A stretch of DNA of 64,000 nt from Mixta hanseatica (GTDB taxonomy: Bacteria > Pseudomonadota > Gammaproteobacteria > Enterobacterales > Enterobacteriaceae): contig NZ_CP082904.1 of the NCBI RefSeq assembly GCF_023517775.1, positions 4,238,230 to 4,302,229 on the forward strand. The letters are read 5' to 3'. Under the pieces are notes generated by a model. It made no database searches and was not told the DNA's origin. It saw only the letters and a program-made list of their open reading frames with translations. The first letter of the stretch is position 1. Every line of letters starts with the position of its first letter. Positions 26,483 through 39,049 of the stretch are shown here, piece after piece. The position numbers were made by a program, and so were the translations under genes.

Positions 26483-27349
26483 ATGGCCGGCGCAAAAGAG
26501 ATACGTACCAAGATCGGAAGCGTGAAAAACACGCAGAAGATCACCAAAGCGATGGAAATGGTCGCCGCCTCCAAAATGCGTAAAACGCAGGAACGCATGG
26601 CGGCCAGCCGTCCGTATGCAGAAACCATGCGCAAAGTGATTGGTCACATTGCGTTAGGTAATCTGGAATACAAGCACCCTTACCTGGAAGAGCGCGACGT
26701 TAAGCGCGTCGGCTATTTGGTCGTTTCTACCGACCGCGGGCTTTGTGGTGGTTTGAACATTAACCTGTTCAAAAAATTGCTGGCAGAGATGAAAGCCTGG
26801 TCTGATAAAGGCGTTCAGAGCGATCTGGCGATTATCGGTTCCAAGGGGCTGGCTTTCTTCGGTTCTGTAGGTGGCAATGTCGTGGCACAAGTGACCGGTA
26901 TGGGTGATAACCCTTCCCTGTCCGAACTGATTGGCCCGGTAAAAGTCATGCTGCAGGCCTATGACGAAGGTCGTCTCGACAAGCTGTATGTGGTCAGCAA
27001 CAAATTTAACAACACCATGTCCCAGACTCCAACGATCACTCAGCTGCTGCCGTTACCGCCAGCGGAAGGGGAAGAAGAGTTAGAGAAAAAAACCTGGGAT
27101 TACCTGTACGAACCGGATCCGAAATCGCTGCTGGATACCCTGCTGCGTCGTTATGTCGAATCACAGGTTTATCAGGGCGTTGTGGAAAACCTGGCCAGCG
27201 AACAGGCCGCACGTATGGTGGCGATGAAAGCGGCGACCGACAACGGCGGCAACCTGATCAAAGAGCTGCAGTTGGTATACAACAAAGCTCGTCAGGCCAG
27301 CATCACCCAGGAACTTACCGAGATCGTCTCGGGGGCCTCCGCGGTTTAA
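26483..27349 (+). CDS. atpG: ATP synthase F1 subunit gamma
   Basis: Central rotor shaft of F1. The 288-residue protein begins with the conserved helix [33 protein letters not shown], has [11 protein letters not shown] in the middle domain, and ends with the paired C-terminal helix containing [19 protein letters not shown]. It lies 52 bases after atpA. Confidence 0.97.
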   Translation: MAGAKEIRTKIGSVKNTQKITKAMEMVAASKMRKTQERMAASRPYAETMRKVIGHIALGNLEYKHPYLEERDVKRVGYLVVSTDRGLCGGLNINLFKKLLAEMKAWSDKGVQSDLAIIGSKGLAFFGSVGGNVVAQVTGMGDNPSLSELIGPVKVMLQAYDEGRLDKLYVVSNKFNNTMSQTPTITQLLPLPPAEGEEELEKKTWDYLYEPDPKSLLDTLLRRYVESQVYQGVVENLASEQAARMVAMKAATDNGGNLIKELQLVYNKARQASITQELTEIVSGASAV

Positions 27350-27408
27350 CCAGGTATACCCCGTCACTGGCGCGGCTGCCGACAGGCTGACCGGGCAGCT
27401 GAGCGTAA

Positions 27409-28869
<1,461 letters not shown>

Positions 28870-28993
28870 TGACTTTCCCCTGACTAGACAGGGGCGGCGC
28901 AGATTATCCCGGATCGCTGGCTTAAGACGGTGATTCGGGACTATCCACGGCGTCCCTTCAATAGAACGGGGGAGGTTTTCCGGGAGGTTGAAA

Positions 28994-29413
28994 ATGGCTA
29001 TGACTTATCACCTGGATGTTGTCAGCGCAGAACAGCAGATGTTCAGCGGTCTGGTACAGAAAATTCAGGTGTCAGGTAGCGAAGGTGAGCTGGGTATTTT
29101 CCCTGGCCACACGCCGCTGCTGACCGCCATTAAGCCTGGTATGGTGCGTATCGTTAAACAGCACGGCGAAGAAGAGTATATCTATCTCTCTGGCGGCGTG
29201 TTGGAAGTACAGGCAGGGACGGTTACCGTTCTGGCCGATACGGCGATTCGCGGCACAGATCTTGATGAAGCGCGTGCGTTAGAAGCGAAACGCAAAGCGG
29301 AAGAGCATATTCACAAAGCCCATGGCGACGTGGATTATGCCCAGGCTTCGGCAGAACTGGCGAAAGCCATTGCCAAGCTGCGCGTCATCGAACTGACCAA
29401 GAAAGCGATGTAA
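28994..29413 (+). CDS. atpC: ATP synthase F1 subunit epsilon
   Basis: Rotor subunit that inhibits ATP hydrolysis. I start at [15 protein letters not shown], giving 139 residues as in E. coli; a TTG two codons upstream is less likely. The N-terminal beta-sandwich carries the conserved [17 protein letters not shown], and two C-terminal helices end [11 protein letters not shown]. It is the last gene of the operon and a strong terminator follows. Confidence 0.96.
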   Translation: MAMTYHLDVVSAEQQMFSGLVQKIQVSGSEGELGIFPGHTPLLTAIKPGMVRIVKQHGEEEYIYLSGGVLEVQAGTVTVLADTAIRGTDLDEARALEAKRKAEEHIHKAHGDVDYAQASAELAKAIAKLRVIELTKKAM

Positions 29414-29435
29414 TCAGGCTTAACAGCAGCTAATC

Positions 29436-29467
29436 ATGCCAGCCCCAAACGGGCTGGCATTTTTTTT
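29436..29467 (+). terminator. Intrinsic terminator of the atp operon
   Basis: Stem ATGCCAGCCC (29436-29445) pairs perfectly with GGGCTGGCAT (29451-29460) over a five-base loop, followed directly by seven T residues. It lies 23 bases after the atpC stop. Confidence 0.95.
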
Positions 29468-29673
29468 ATAGATCCCGCCCCGCTCCCTCTTGCTACACAG
29501 CTAAAATTAAGCAGCTACAAAACGCCTTTTTTCGTTGTATTTATCCTCTACGGCGGTGCATTCTTGGGCGTGGTTATAATTGGAAAGCCGGTTAATTTCG
29601 CCAGGAGAAAAATGTAGTAATCTCAGGGCGAAACCGTTTAACTTTCCTCTGTAAAAATTCTATCAGGATGGCT

Positions 29674-31044
29674 ATGTCTAACAGCGCAATGAGTGTGGTG
29701 ATCCTTGCTGCCGGCAAGGGAACACGCATGTATTCCGATCTTCCTAAAGTCCTGCATACCCTGGCAGGAAAACCCATGGTTCAACACGTTATCGATGCCG
29801 CTAAAGGTGTCGGCGCGCGCGCAATCAATCTGGTTTACGGTCACGGCGGCGATCGGCTGAAGGCCACGCTGAGCGACGATGCGCTGAATTGGGTGCTGCA
29901 GGCTGAGCAGTTAGGAACCGGACACGCGATGCAGCAGGCTGCTCCTTTCTTTGCCGATGACGAAGATATCTTGATGCTGTACGGCGACGTGCCGTTAATC
30001 ACCGTTGATACGCTGGCGCGGCTGTGCGCAGCGAAGCCGACAGGCGGAATTGGCCTGTTAACCGTGACGCTTGATAACCCCACCGGCTATGGACGTATCG
30101 TACGTGAAAACGGTGCGGTGACCGGCATCGTTGAGCAAAAAGATGCCTCGCCGGAGCAACTGACGATTCGTGAGATTAATACCGGCATTCTGGTGGCGAA
30201 CGGCGGCGACCTGAAACGTTGGTTAAGCCAGCTCACCAACAACAATGCGCAGGGCGAATACTACATTACCGATATTATCGCGCTGGCCTCGGCGGAAGGA
30301 CGACATATCGCTACCGTTCAGCCGTCACGCATTAGCGAAACGGAAGGCGTCAATAACCGCCTGCAGCTGGCGACGCTGGAACGTATTTATCAGACCGAGC
30401 AGGCAGAAAAGCTGCTGCTGGCCGGCGTAATGCTGCGCGATCCGGCGCGCTTCGATCTGCGCGGCGAGCTGCAGCACGGCCGTGATGTGGAGATCGATAG
30501 TAACGTGATCCTGGAAGGCCAGGTAAAGCTGGGCAATAACGTTAAGATCGGCACGGGCTGCGTGATCAAAAACAGCGTTATCGGCGACGGGTGTGAAATC
30601 AGCCCATACAGCGTAATTGAAGATGCTGAGCTGGAGGTCGCCTGTACCGTTGGCCCGTTTGCGCGCCTGCGTCCCGGCAGTCAGCTGGGTGAAGCCGCAC
30701 ACGTCGGCAACTTTGTAGAAATGAAAAAAGCCAGACTGGGCAAAGGCTCGAAGGCAGGTCACCTTAGCTATCTGGGCGATGCCGAGATCGGCTCTGGCGT
30801 AAATATCGGCGCCGGCACCATTACCTGCAACTACGACGGCGCCAATAAATCAAAAACCATTATCGGCGACGATGTATTTATCGGTTCCGATACGCAGCTG
30901 GTGGCGCCGGTAATGGTCGCGAGCGGCGCGACGATTGCCGCTGGCACCACCATTATGCAGGACGTGACCGCTGGCGAGCTGGTTTATAACCGTAAAGAAC
31001 AGATTCAAAAATCGGGCTGGCAACGCCCGGTGAAGAAAAAATAA
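29674..31044 (+). CDS. glmU: Bifunctional N-acetylglucosamine-1-phosphate uridyltransferase / glucosamine-1-phosphate acetyltransferase
   Basis: Makes UDP-N-acetylglucosamine for peptidoglycan and lipopolysaccharide. I start at [16 protein letters not shown], giving 456 residues, the E. coli length. The N-terminal pyrophosphorylase domain has the nucleotide motif [18 protein letters not shown]. The C-terminal half is a left-handed beta-helix of hexapeptide repeats. The final segment ([28 protein letters not shown] region) differs from the E. coli version, which has ISRVPQ there. It lies 108 bases before glmS. Confidence 0.96.
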   Translation: MSNSAMSVVILAAGKGTRMYSDLPKVLHTLAGKPMVQHVIDAAKGVGARAINLVYGHGGDRLKATLSDDALNWVLQAEQLGTGHAMQQAAPFFADDEDILMLYGDVPLITVDTLARLCAAKPTGGIGLLTVTLDNPTGYGRIVRENGAVTGIVEQKDASPEQLTIREINTGILVANGGDLKRWLSQLTNNNAQGEYYITDIIALASAEGRHIATVQPSRISETEGVNNRLQLATLERIYQTEQAEKLLLAGVMLRDPARFDLRGELQHGRDVEIDSNVILEGQVKLGNNVKIGTGCVIKNSVIGDGCEISPYSVIEDAELEVACTVGPFARLRPGSQLGEAAHVGNFVEMKKARLGKGSKAGHLSYLGDAEIGSGVNIGAGTITCNYDGANKSKTIIGDDVFIGSDTQLVAPVMVASGATIAAGTTIMQDVTAGELVYNRKEQIQKSGWQRPVKKK

Positions 31045-31152
31045 AACAATAACTCCCCACTCTCTACAAGGCTCGGGGAAACCAGCAACGCTGGTATATC
31101 AGGTCAGATGACAACGCTGGGCGCATCAGCGCCATGAGTCAGGAATAGAACT

Positions 31153-32982
31153 ATGTGTGGAATTGTTGGCGCAGTCGCGCAACGTGATATCGCAGAGATA
31201 CTGCTGGAAGGCTTGCGTCGTCTGGAGTATCGCGGCTATGACTCCGCGGGTTTAGCGGTAGTGGATCGACAAGGGCACGTCACGCGCCTGCGTCGCGTAG
31301 GTAAAGTACAGAAGCTGGCGGAGGCTGCCGAGCAGCATCCATTAATTGGCGGCACCGGTATTGCACATACCCGTTGGGCGACGCACGGCGAGCCGTCCGA
31401 AGTGAATGCGCACCCGCACATTTCTGAACATATCGTTATTGTGCATAACGGCATCATTGAAAACCATGAGCCGCTGCGTGAACTGATGATCGAACGCGGT
31501 TATCACTTCGTTTCGGAAACCGATACGGAAGTTGTGGCGCATTTGGTGCACTGGGAACAGAAACAGGGCGGCAGCCTGCGCGAAGTGGTACTACGCGTGA
31601 TTCCTCAGCTGCGCGGCGCGTACGGTATGGTAATTATGGATAGCCGCGATCCGTCTCTGCTGGTGGCCGCCCGTTCAGGTAGCCCGCTGGTTATCGGCTG
31701 TGGCGTCGGTGAAAACTTTATCGCTTCCGATCAGCTGGCTTTGCTGCCGGTAACTCGCCGCTTTATCTATCTGGAAGAAGGCGATATCGCCGAGGTTACG
31801 CGTCGGGAAATCACTATCGTTGACCGCGCCGGTAATTCCGTCAAGCGCAGCGAAATCGAATCTACCGTGCAGTATGATGCCGGCGACAAAGGCGGCTACC
31901 GTCATTACATGCAGAAAGAGATCTACGAGCAGCCTAACGCGATTAAAAACACCCTGAGCGGGCGTTTTAGCCATGGCGAAGTCGATCTTTCTGAACTGGG
32001 GGCGAACGCTAATGACCTGCTGAGCCAGGTTGAACATATTCAGATCATCGCCTGCGGCACCTCCTACAACTCTGGCATGGTGGCGCGTTACTGGTTCGAA
32101 TCGTTGGCTAACCTGCCCTGCGATGTGGAAATCGCCTCTGAGTTTCGTTATCGCAAATCGGCGGTCCGTAAAAACAGCCTGTTGATTACCCTGTCTCAGT
32201 CGGGTGAAACGGCGGATACGCTGGCCGCGCTGCGTTTGTCAAAAGAGCTGGGTTACCTCGGCTCGTTGGCTATTTGTAACGTCGCGGGTTCTTCTCTGGT
32301 GCGTGAATCCGATCTGGCGCTGATGACTAAAGCCGGAACGGAGATCGGTGTGGCCTCCACCAAGGCATTTACCACTCAGCTGACGGTATTGCTGATGCTG
32401 GTGGCGAAGATTGGCCGTCTGAAAGGCGTGGATGCGCAGGTTGAGCATGATATCGTCCATGCGCTGCAGGCGTTGCCGAGCCGCATTGAGCAGATGCTGG
32501 CGCAGGACAAGCTGATTGAAGCATTGGCGGAGGATTTCTCCGATAAGCATCACGCTCTGTTCCTCGGGCGTGGCGATCAGTATCCCATTGCAATGGAAGG
32601 CGCGCTGAAGCTGAAAGAGATCTCTTATATTCATGCGGAAGCCTACGCTGCTGGCGAGCTAAAACACGGTCCGCTGGCGCTGATCGATGCCGATATGCCG
32701 GTTATCGTCGTCGCGCCGAACAACGAACTGCTGGAAAAACTGAAATCCAACATCGAAGAAGTGCGCGCACGTGGCGGCCTGCTGTATGTGTTTGCCGATC
32801 GGGATGCGGGCTTTAACGACAGCGAAGGGATGAAGATCATTTCTTTGCCGCATGTAGAGGAAGTTATCGCCCCGATCTTCTATACCGTGCCGTTGCAGTT
32901 GCTCTCTTATCACGTGGCGCTAATCAAAGGCACCGACGTGGACCAGCCGCGTAACCTGGCAAAATCGGTTACTGTGGAATAA
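31153..32982 (+). CDS. glmS: Glutamine-fructose-6-phosphate aminotransferase
   Basis: Makes glucosamine 6-phosphate from fructose 6-phosphate and glutamine, the entry step to amino sugars. The 609-residue protein has the N-terminal nucleophile Cys after Met removal (MCGIVGAV) and TRWATHG in the glutaminase domain. Two SIS isomerase domains follow ([24 protein letters not shown]) and the C-terminus reads [13 protein letters not shown]. In E. coli the glmUS mRNA is controlled by GlmZ/GlmY small RNAs; I did not identify a pairing site here. Confidence 0.97.
   Translation: MCGIVGAVAQRDIAEILLEGLRRLEYRGYDSAGLAVVDRQGHVTRLRRVGKVQKLAEAAEQHPLIGGTGIAHTRWATHGEPSEVNAHPHISEHIVIVHNGIIENHEPLRELMIERGYHFVSETDTEVVAHLVHWEQKQGGSLREVVLRVIPQLRGAYGMVIMDSRDPSLLVAARSGSPLVIGCGVGENFIASDQLALLPVTRRFIYLEEGDIAEVTRREITIVDRAGNSVKRSEIESTVQYDAGDKGGYRHYMQKEIYEQPNAIKNTLSGRFSHGEVDLSELGANANDLLSQVEHIQIIACGTSYNSGMVARYWFESLANLPCDVEIASEFRYRKSAVRKNSLLITLSQSGETADTLAALRLSKELGYLGSLAICNVAGSSLVRESDLALMTKAGTEIGVASTKAFTTQLTVLLMLVAKIGRLKGVDAQVEHDIVHALQALPSRIEQMLAQDKLIEALAEDFSDKHHALFLGRGDQYPIAMEGALKLKEISYIHAEAYAAGELKHGPLALIDADMPVIVVAPNNELLEKLKSNIEEVRARGGLLYVFADRDAGFNDSEGMKIISLPHVEEVIAPIFYTVPLQLLSYHVALIKGTDVDQPRNLAKSVTVE
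32947..32982 (+). other. attTn7 recognition sequence in the glmS 3' end (unoccupied)
   Basis: The last 36 bases of glmS closely match the E. coli TnsD-binding sequence, including CCGCGTAACCTGGCAAAATC. Tn7-type elements insert about 25 bp downstream of this. No transposon end or foreign gene follows; a terminator comes next. The site is therefore intact and empty. Confidence 0.75.
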
Positions 32983-33048
32983 GGCGCGTGTTGCCTAAAG
33001 CGGCCGCAGGTGCGGCTGCTTTAGCGTAACGGGACAAACCCTAACGTG

Positions 33049-33090
33049 AAAAATCCGGTAATGCTGTTAAAAGCATGCCGGATTTTTTTA
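33049..33090 (+). terminator. Intrinsic terminator after glmS
   Basis: AAAAATCCGG (33049-33058) pairs with CCGGATTTTTTT (33078-33089); inner complementary bases GCAT/ATGC extend the stem. A run of seven T residues follows. It lies 66 bases after the glmS stop. Confidence 0.9.
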
Positions 33091-33211
33091 TACGCAAAGC
33101 TGGCGGCGGCTAAACGCCGTTACCTTTGTTTAATCGCTCTGTTATATTTCCACTGTGGGATGCGGTTGGCGGCGCTATCGATCGACATTTTAATATTAAT
33201 GAAGTTAAAGC

Positions 33212-33423
33212 TTGCAATGGGGATCGGACCCAGGATAGTATAGCGACATCGGTTTGAAACACAGACCTTATGTAAGCAGTTTTAGTAAAGCAGTCCTCAG
33301 TTCAAGCGTTATCTATTGATACCCTTCCTCGTGAGCTCCTCCTAAGTGCCCCATAAGTAAAAATCTGCAAAGCAGACCTATTCGTCACCAAGAGTGGCTC
33401 AAAAAACAATCAAGGAATTATCA
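33212..33423 (+). promoter_or_regulatory. Promoter and long 5' leader of the cold-shock gene
   Basis: -35 TTGCAA (33212-33217) and -10 TAGTAT (33236-33241) with an 18-base spacer are the best promoter candidate. This gives a leader of about 175 bases before the csp ATG. Long leaders that refold with temperature are known for cspA-family mRNAs, and TGAAACACAGACC near the start resembles the cold-box region. The promoter and RNA switch are inferred. The rest of 32983-33423 holds the glmS terminator and no gene I can support. Confidence 0.5.
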
Positions 33424-33636
33424 ATGTCTAACAAAATGACTGGTTTAGTAAAATGGTTCAACGCTGAGAAAGGTTTCGGCTTTATCACTCCTCAAGACGG
33501 CAGCAAAGATGTATTCGTACATTTCTCTGCAATCCAGAGCAACGATTTCAAAACCTTAGACGAAGGTCAGAAAGTTGAGTTCTCTATCGAGAACGGTGCT
33601 AAAGGCCCTGCAGCGGCCAATGTTGTCGCGCTGTAA
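33424..33636 (+). CDS. CspA-family cold-shock protein
   Basis: RNA/DNA-binding cold-shock domain protein that melts RNA secondary structure. I start at [20 protein letters not shown], giving the standard 70 residues; upstream in-frame codons belong to the leader. The RNP1 motif KGFGFI and RNP2 motif VFVHFS, with their stacking aromatic residues, are present. It is of the CspA/CspE type, but which paralogue cannot be told from the sequence alone. AAGGAATTATC precedes the start. Confidence 0.93.
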   Translation: MSNKMTGLVKWFNAEKGFGFITPQDGSKDVFVHFSAIQSNDFKTLDEGQKVEFSIENGAKGPAAANVVAL

Positions 33637-33709
33637 GCGTTGATAACAGCTCGCTAGCCCTTACGATAGCGATGAAGGCAACAGCCTGAGCAGTTAAGTG
33701 TTAGTGATA

Positions 33710-33740
33710 AAAAACCCGCCTTGAGCGGGTTTTTTGTTTT
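33710..33740 (+). terminator. Intrinsic terminator of the csp gene
   Basis: AAAACCCGC and GCGGGTTTTTT form a stem with a five-base CTTGA loop, followed by TTTTTTGTTTTT. It isolates the cold-shock gene from the pst promoter. Confidence 0.93.
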
Positions 33741-33852
33741 TCATGATTGATAAGGAAATCACGATAATTTCTTCTGATGCCTTTTCCGCAATGGTTAAGT
33801 ATGGCAAATCTGTTTTGCCAGGGTAAAGGGTGTCGCGCCGTTCATTTTTCCT

Positions 33853-33928
33853 GCGTCACAAAACTGTCATATTACGTACATCTCGCTGTCACCAAACTGT
33901 CCTATTTTCCCTCCTGCAGCAATACTAA
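33853..33928 (+). promoter_or_regulatory. Tandem Pho boxes and promoter of pstS
   Basis: Two PhoB-binding boxes are visible: GCGTCACAAAACTGTCAT (33853-33870) and CTGTCACCAAACTGTCCT (33886-33903). They resemble the E. coli pstS control region almost base for base, including the CCTATTTT that follows. A -10 like TACTAA is at 33923-33928. This predicts induction under phosphate starvation by PhoB. The rest of 33637-33977 is the csp terminator and spacer. Confidence 0.9.
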
Positions 33929-33977
33929 TCCTTACTACAACGGCATACACCCTGACCTTTACTCCCCTGGAGGGAAT

Positions 33978-35021
33978 ATGACACTGATGCGTAGCACCGT
34001 AGCCAAACTTGTTGCCGCCACCCTTTCGCTGAGCGCGGTTTCTGCTTTCGCAGCTACCGATCTGACTGGCGCAGGCGGCACCTTCCCGGCTCCGGTTTAT
34101 GCCAAGTGGGCAGCGGATTATCAGCAAGCGACCGGCAGCAAAATTAACTACCAGGGCATTGGCTCCTCTGGCGGCGTTAAACAGATAATCGCGAAAACAG
34201 TTGATTTTGGTGCGTCCGATGCGCCAATGAAAGATGAAGATCTGCAAAAAAATGGCCTGTTCCAGTTTCCTACCGTGATTGGCGGCGTGGTGCTGGCGGT
34301 AAACCTGCCGGGCATTCAGTCTGGCCAGCTGACGCTGGACGGGCAGACCGTAGGTGATATTTACCTCGGCAAAATCAAAAAGTGGAACGACCCGGCCATC
34401 GCTAAACTGAATCCGGGCCTTAAGCTGCCAGAAACCAATATCGCTGTGGTACGCCGCGCGGATGGTTCCGGTACTTCCTTTGTCTTCACCAGCTATTTGG
34501 CCAAAGTGAACCAGGAGTGGAGCGAAAAAGTCGGCAAAGGCAACACGGTTAACTGGCCTACCGGCCTTGGCGGTAAAGGCAACGACGGCATTGCCGCTTT
34601 CGTACAACGTCTGCCAGGCTCCATCGGCTATGTGGAGTACGCGTACGCTAAACAGAACAAGCTGAGCTACACCAAGCTGATCGATGCCGATGGACAGCCG
34701 GTTTCTCCAACTGAAGAAACCTTCAGCAACGCAGCGAAAGGGGCGGACTGGAGCAAAAGCTACGCTCAGGATCTGACCAATCAGAAAGGCAAAGATGCCT
34801 GGCCGATCACCACCACCACGTTCATTCTGATGTACAAAGATCAGGCTAACGCGGAAAAAGGCGCTGAAGTGCTGAAGTTCTTTGACTGGGCGTATAAAGA
34901 CGGCGACAAAACTGCCACCAGCCTGGACTACGCAACGCTGCCTGATTCAGTCGTCGAGCAGATTCGCTCAGACTGGAAAGCGCAGATCAAAGACAGTTCT
35001 GGCAAAGCGCTTTACCAGTAA
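33978..35021 (+). CDS. pstS: Phosphate ABC transporter, periplasmic binding protein
   Basis: High-affinity periplasmic phosphate receptor. I start at [19 protein letters not shown] because E. coli PstS begins in the same way (MKVMRTTV); this gives 347 residues. The signal peptide ends near SAFA, and the mature protein starts [14 protein letters not shown]. Phosphate-binding segments [19 protein letters not shown] and RRADGSGTS are present. In-frame codons upstream cover the Pho boxes and are not coding. Confidence 0.97.
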   Translation: MTLMRSTVAKLVAATLSLSAVSAFAATDLTGAGGTFPAPVYAKWAADYQQATGSKINYQGIGSSGGVKQIIAKTVDFGASDAPMKDEDLQKNGLFQFPTVIGGVVLAVNLPGIQSGQLTLDGQTVGDIYLGKIKKWNDPAIAKLNPGLKLPETNIAVVRRADGSGTSFVFTSYLAKVNQEWSEKVGKGNTVNWPTGLGGKGNDGIAAFVQRLPGSIGYVEYAYAKQNKLSYTKLIDADGQPVSPTEETFSNAAKGADWSKSYAQDLTNQKGKDAWPITTTTFILMYKDQANAEKGAEVLKFFDWAYKDGDKTATSLDYATLPDSVVEQIRSDWKAQIKDSSGKALYQ

Positions 35022-35030
35022 CCGGCTTTA

Positions 35031-35100
35031 ACGGTGCCTGCACCGTCGCAGGGGTCGGCTGAAGGCCGACCCGCAGTATCCGGGCGGCTGAATGCCGCCC
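35031..35100 (+). repeat. Three consecutive hairpins between pstS and pstC
   Basis: ACGGTG/CACCGT (35031-35046), GGGTCGGC/GCCGACCC with a TGAAG loop (35052-35072) and GGGCGGC/GCCGCCC with a TGAAT loop (35082-35100) lie back to back in the 106-base gap. No T-run follows. They probably protect the 3' end of pstS mRNA or reduce transcription into pstC, like the REP elements at this place in E. coli. Confidence 0.8.
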
Positions 35101-35127
35101 CTGTGAATTTCTTCTATCGAGACTTTT

Positions 35128-36090
35128 ATGGCTGAATCCAGGCCGACCTTTAAGGCCCCAGGAAAACAAGGTGACATTATTTTCGGTGCGCTGGTTAAGC
35201 TGGCTGCGCTGATTGTGCTTTTGTTGCTTGGCGGCATCATTATCTCTCTGCTTATCTCCTCCTGGCCCAGTATTGAGAAATTCGGTTTCTCTTTCCTGTG
35301 GAATAAAGAGTGGGATGCGCCGAATGAGAACTTTGGCGCGCTGGTACCGATTTACGGTACGGTCGTTACCTCTATTATCGCCCTGTTGATTGCCGTGCCG
35401 GTCAGCTTTGGTATCGCGCTGTTTTTAACCGAACTGGCGCCAGGCTGGCTGCGTCGTCCATTGGGCGTGGCGATTGAGCTGTTGGCGGCCATCCCCAGTA
35501 TCGTTTACGGCATGTGGGGGCTTTTCGTTTTTGCGCCGCTGTTTGCGGAATACTTCCAGACGCCGGTCGGTAACGTACTTTCCACTATTCCGTTTGTCGG
35601 CGCCCTGTTTGAAGGTCCGGCGTTCGGCATCGGCATCCTGGCTGCTGGCGTAATCCTTGCGATTATGATTATTCCTTACATCGCGTCGGTAATGCGCGAT
35701 GTTTTCGAACAGACGCCGGTGATGATGAAAGAGTCCGCCTATGGCATCGGCTGTACCACCTGGGAAGTGATCTGGCGCATCGTCCTGCCGTTTACCAAAA
35801 ACGGCGTGATCGGCGGCATTATGCTGGGTCTGGGACGCGCACTGGGTGAAACCATGGCGGTAACCTTTATTATCGGTAACACCTACCAGCTCGACAGCGT
35901 GTCGCTCTATATGCCGGGCAACAGTATTACTTCCGCGCTGGCTAATGAATTTGCCGAAGCGGAATCAGGCGTGCATGTTGCCGCGCTGATGGAGTTGGGG
36001 CTGATTCTGTTTGTCATCACCTTTATCGTACTGGCGATTTCCAAGCTGATGATTTTACGGCTGACGAAAAATGAAGGGGCGCGCTCATGA
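35128..36090 (+). CDS. pstC: Phosphate ABC transporter, permease PstC
   Basis: Inner-membrane channel subunit of the phosphate importer, pairing with PstA. The 320-residue protein has about six membrane helices, a large periplasmic loop ([21 protein letters not shown]), and the EAA-type coupling loop around [21 protein letters not shown] that contacts PstB. The stop overlaps the pstA start by four bases. Confidence 0.96.
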   Translation: MAESRPTFKAPGKQGDIIFGALVKLAALIVLLLLGGIIISLLISSWPSIEKFGFSFLWNKEWDAPNENFGALVPIYGTVVTSIIALLIAVPVSFGIALFLTELAPGWLRRPLGVAIELLAAIPSIVYGMWGLFVFAPLFAEYFQTPVGNVLSTIPFVGALFEGPAFGIGILAAGVILAIMIIPYIASVMRDVFEQTPVMMKESAYGIGCTTWEVIWRIVLPFTKNGVIGGIMLGLGRALGETMAVTFIIGNTYQLDSVSLYMPGNSITSALANEFAEAESGVHVAALMELGLILFVITFIVLAISKLMILRLTKNEGARS

Positions 36091-36974
36091 CCACGCTGGA
36101 TTTACATGCTCGTACCGAGCTACAGGCGTCGCGCCGTAAGATGCAGGCGCGACGCAGCATGCGCAACAAAATTGCGCTGACGTTATCGCTGCTTACCATG
36201 GCGTTCGGCCTGTTCTGGCTGGTATGGATCCTGTTTACCACCATTACCCGCGGCATCGATGGCTTCTCGCTGGCGCTGTTTACCGAAATGACGCCGCCGC
36301 CGAATACCGCTGGCGGCGGGCTGGCGAACGCCATCGCAGGCAGCGGCCTGTTAATCCTGTGGGCCACGCTGTTTGGTACGCCGCTGGGTATTATGGCGGG
36401 GATTTATTTGGCGGAATATGGCCGTAAATCCTGGCTGGCGGAGGTGATTCGCTTTATTAACGATATTCTGTTGTCGGCGCCGTCGATTGTGGTCGGGCTG
36501 TTCGTTTACACCATCGTGGTAGCGCAGATGCAGCACTTCTCCGGCTGGGCTGGGGTTATCGCGCTGGCGCTGCTGCAAATACCGATCGTGATCCGCACCA
36601 CGGAAAACATGATGAAACTGGTGCCGGATAGTCTGCGCGAAGCGGCTTACGCGCTGGGTACGCCCAAGTGGAAGATGATCTCCGCCATTACGCTGAAGGC
36701 TTCGATTTCCGGCATTATCACCGGGGTGTTGCTGGCCGTCGCGCGTATTGCCGGGGAAACCGCCCCGCTGCTGTTTACTTCATTGTCGAACCAGTTCTGG
36801 AGTACCGACATGATGCAGCCGCTGGCTAACCTGCCGGTCACCATCTTTAAGTTCGCCATGAGTCCCTTTGCGGAATGGCAGAGCCTGGCCTGGGCAGGCG
36901 TATTGTTGATTACGCTGTGCGTTCTGCTGCTGAATATTCTGGCGCGTGTGATTTTCGCCAAATCGAAAAACTAA
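36087..36974 (+). CDS. pstA: Phosphate ABC transporter, permease PstA
   Basis: Second membrane channel subunit. The 295-residue protein has six predicted helices and the coupling motif [21 protein letters not shown]. The hydrophilic N-terminal stretch ([19 protein letters not shown]) is cytoplasmic. It is translationally coupled to pstC by an ATGA overlap. Confidence 0.96.
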   Translation: MTTLDLHARTELQASRRKMQARRSMRNKIALTLSLLTMAFGLFWLVWILFTTITRGIDGFSLALFTEMTPPPNTAGGGLANAIAGSGLLILWATLFGTPLGIMAGIYLAEYGRKSWLAEVIRFINDILLSAPSIVVGLFVYTIVVAQMQHFSGWAGVIALALLQIPIVIRTTENMMKLVPDSLREAAYALGTPKWKMISAITLKASISGIITGVLLAVARIAGETAPLLFTSLSNQFWSTDMMQPLANLPVTIFKFAMSPFAEWQSLAWAGVLLITLCVLLLNILARVIFAKSKN

Positions 36975-37005
36975 TTACCGCGTGGTTGCGACGGCGCGGC
37001 GTTAA

Positions 37006-37788
<783 letters not shown>

Positions 37789-37800
37789 CTGGAGATCGGT

Positions 37801-38535
37801 ATGGACAATTTAAACCTGAACAAGCATATCTCCGGCCAGTTTAACGCTGAGCTTGAGCATATCCGCACCCAGGTGATGATTATGGGCGGCATGGTAGAGC
37901 AGCAGCTCACCGATGCAATTACCGCGATGCATAATCAGGATGCTGAGCTGGCGAAGCAGGTTATCGATGGTGACCAGAAGGTCAACATGATGGAAGTGGA
38001 TATTGATGAGGCCTGCGTGCGTATTATCGCCAAGCGCCAGCCGACCGCCAGCGATTTGCGGCTGGTAATGGCGATCATCAAAACCATTTCTGAGCTGGAG
38101 CGCATTGGCGACGTCGCGGAAAAAATCAGCCGTACGGCGCTGGAGAAGTTCAGCCAGCAGCATCAGCCGCTGTTGGTCAGCCTGGAGTCGTTGGGGCGAC
38201 ATACAATCCAGATGCTGCATGACGTTCTGGACGCCTTCGCGCGGATGGATCTGAGCGCGGCGGTAGAAATTTATCGTGAAGATAAAAAAGTCGACCAGGA
38301 ATATGAAGGCATTGTGCGTCAGCTGATGACCTACATGATGGAAGATCCGCGTACGATTCCCAGCGTACTGACCGCCCTGTTCTGTGCCCGCGCCATCGAA
38401 CGTATTGGTGACCGCTGCCAGAATATTTGCGAAATCATCTTCTATTTCGTAAAGGGGCAGGATTTCCGACACGTGGGCGGCGACCGTCTCGACAAATTGC
38501 TGGCGGGTGAAGAAAACGGCAGCAGTCCCGCCTGA
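37801..38535 (+). CDS. phoU: Phosphate-signalling regulator PhoU
   Basis: Peripheral membrane protein that links the Pst transporter to the PhoR kinase and represses the Pho regulon when phosphate is plentiful. The 244-residue all-helical protein has two tandem PhoU repeats, each with the metal-binding E/D-x-x-x-D motif ([10 protein letters not shown] and [10 protein letters not shown]). It is the last gene of pstSCAB-phoU. A hairpin ACCCGCAG/CTGCGGGT at 38544-38570 follows. Confidence 0.96.
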   Translation: MDNLNLNKHISGQFNAELEHIRTQVMIMGGMVEQQLTDAITAMHNQDAELAKQVIDGDQKVNMMEVDIDEACVRIIAKRQPTASDLRLVMAIIKTISELERIGDVAEKISRTALEKFSQQHQPLLVSLESLGRHTIQMLHDVLDAFARMDLSAAVEIYREDKKVDQEYEGIVRQLMTYMMEDPRTIPSVLTALFCARAIERIGDRCQNICEIIFYFVKGQDFRHVGGDRLDKLLAGEENGSSPA

Positions 38536-39049
38536 TTTAAGCGACCCGCAGGCCATAGCGGTCTGCGGGTTGGCCTCTTAGCTTGCTTAAGAGGATAATC
38601 TTTATCTGCGATGCTCACGGCGTGAACGAGTGAGAAATAATTTTCTTAATAAACTTTTTCTTGCGCAGAGGCTATCACGCCTTCTACTTTGCTTCATTTT
38701 TCCCCTCATCCGCTAATAATGACATGGCGATAAGCCTTAAAGAGTGATTGCTACAGCTAATATATCTTTTCGCCAGGTTATAAATAATATTTATTCATGG
38801 CAGCCATGCATTAGCGCATTGTTTATTATTAGTCTTAAAGATTTTATTTTGTGCGGGTAAGCGCCTTGCAGTATGTATTTTCCACTGCTTAGTTAATACG
38901 AAGTGCTAAATGAACGCAGCTGCTTATATCCCAAGAAATAAGATTAAATTCATCAAGTGCTTTCGTCTTAACTAAAGCGAAAAGCATTCCCATAGTTTGT
39001 CTTATCACTATATAACTGCCCCCTGATTTATTTACAGGGAAGTAGAGAT
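38536..39049. other. AT-rich spacer between phoU and the LPMO gene
   Basis: 514 bases without a gene that I can support. Near phoU are two hairpins: ACCCGCAG/CTGCGGGT (38544-38570), a possible terminator without a clear T-run, and CCTCTTA/TAAGAGG (38574-38594). The rest is strongly AT-rich and must contain the promoter of the LPMO gene, but no hexamer pair stands out. Confidence 0.6.

Noticed and set aside
33046..33243. 65-codon frame with hydrophobic product downstream of glmS
   Set aside because: It begins inside the glmS terminator hairpin, has no ribosome-binding site, and its end overlaps the csp promoter; I see no family resemblance.
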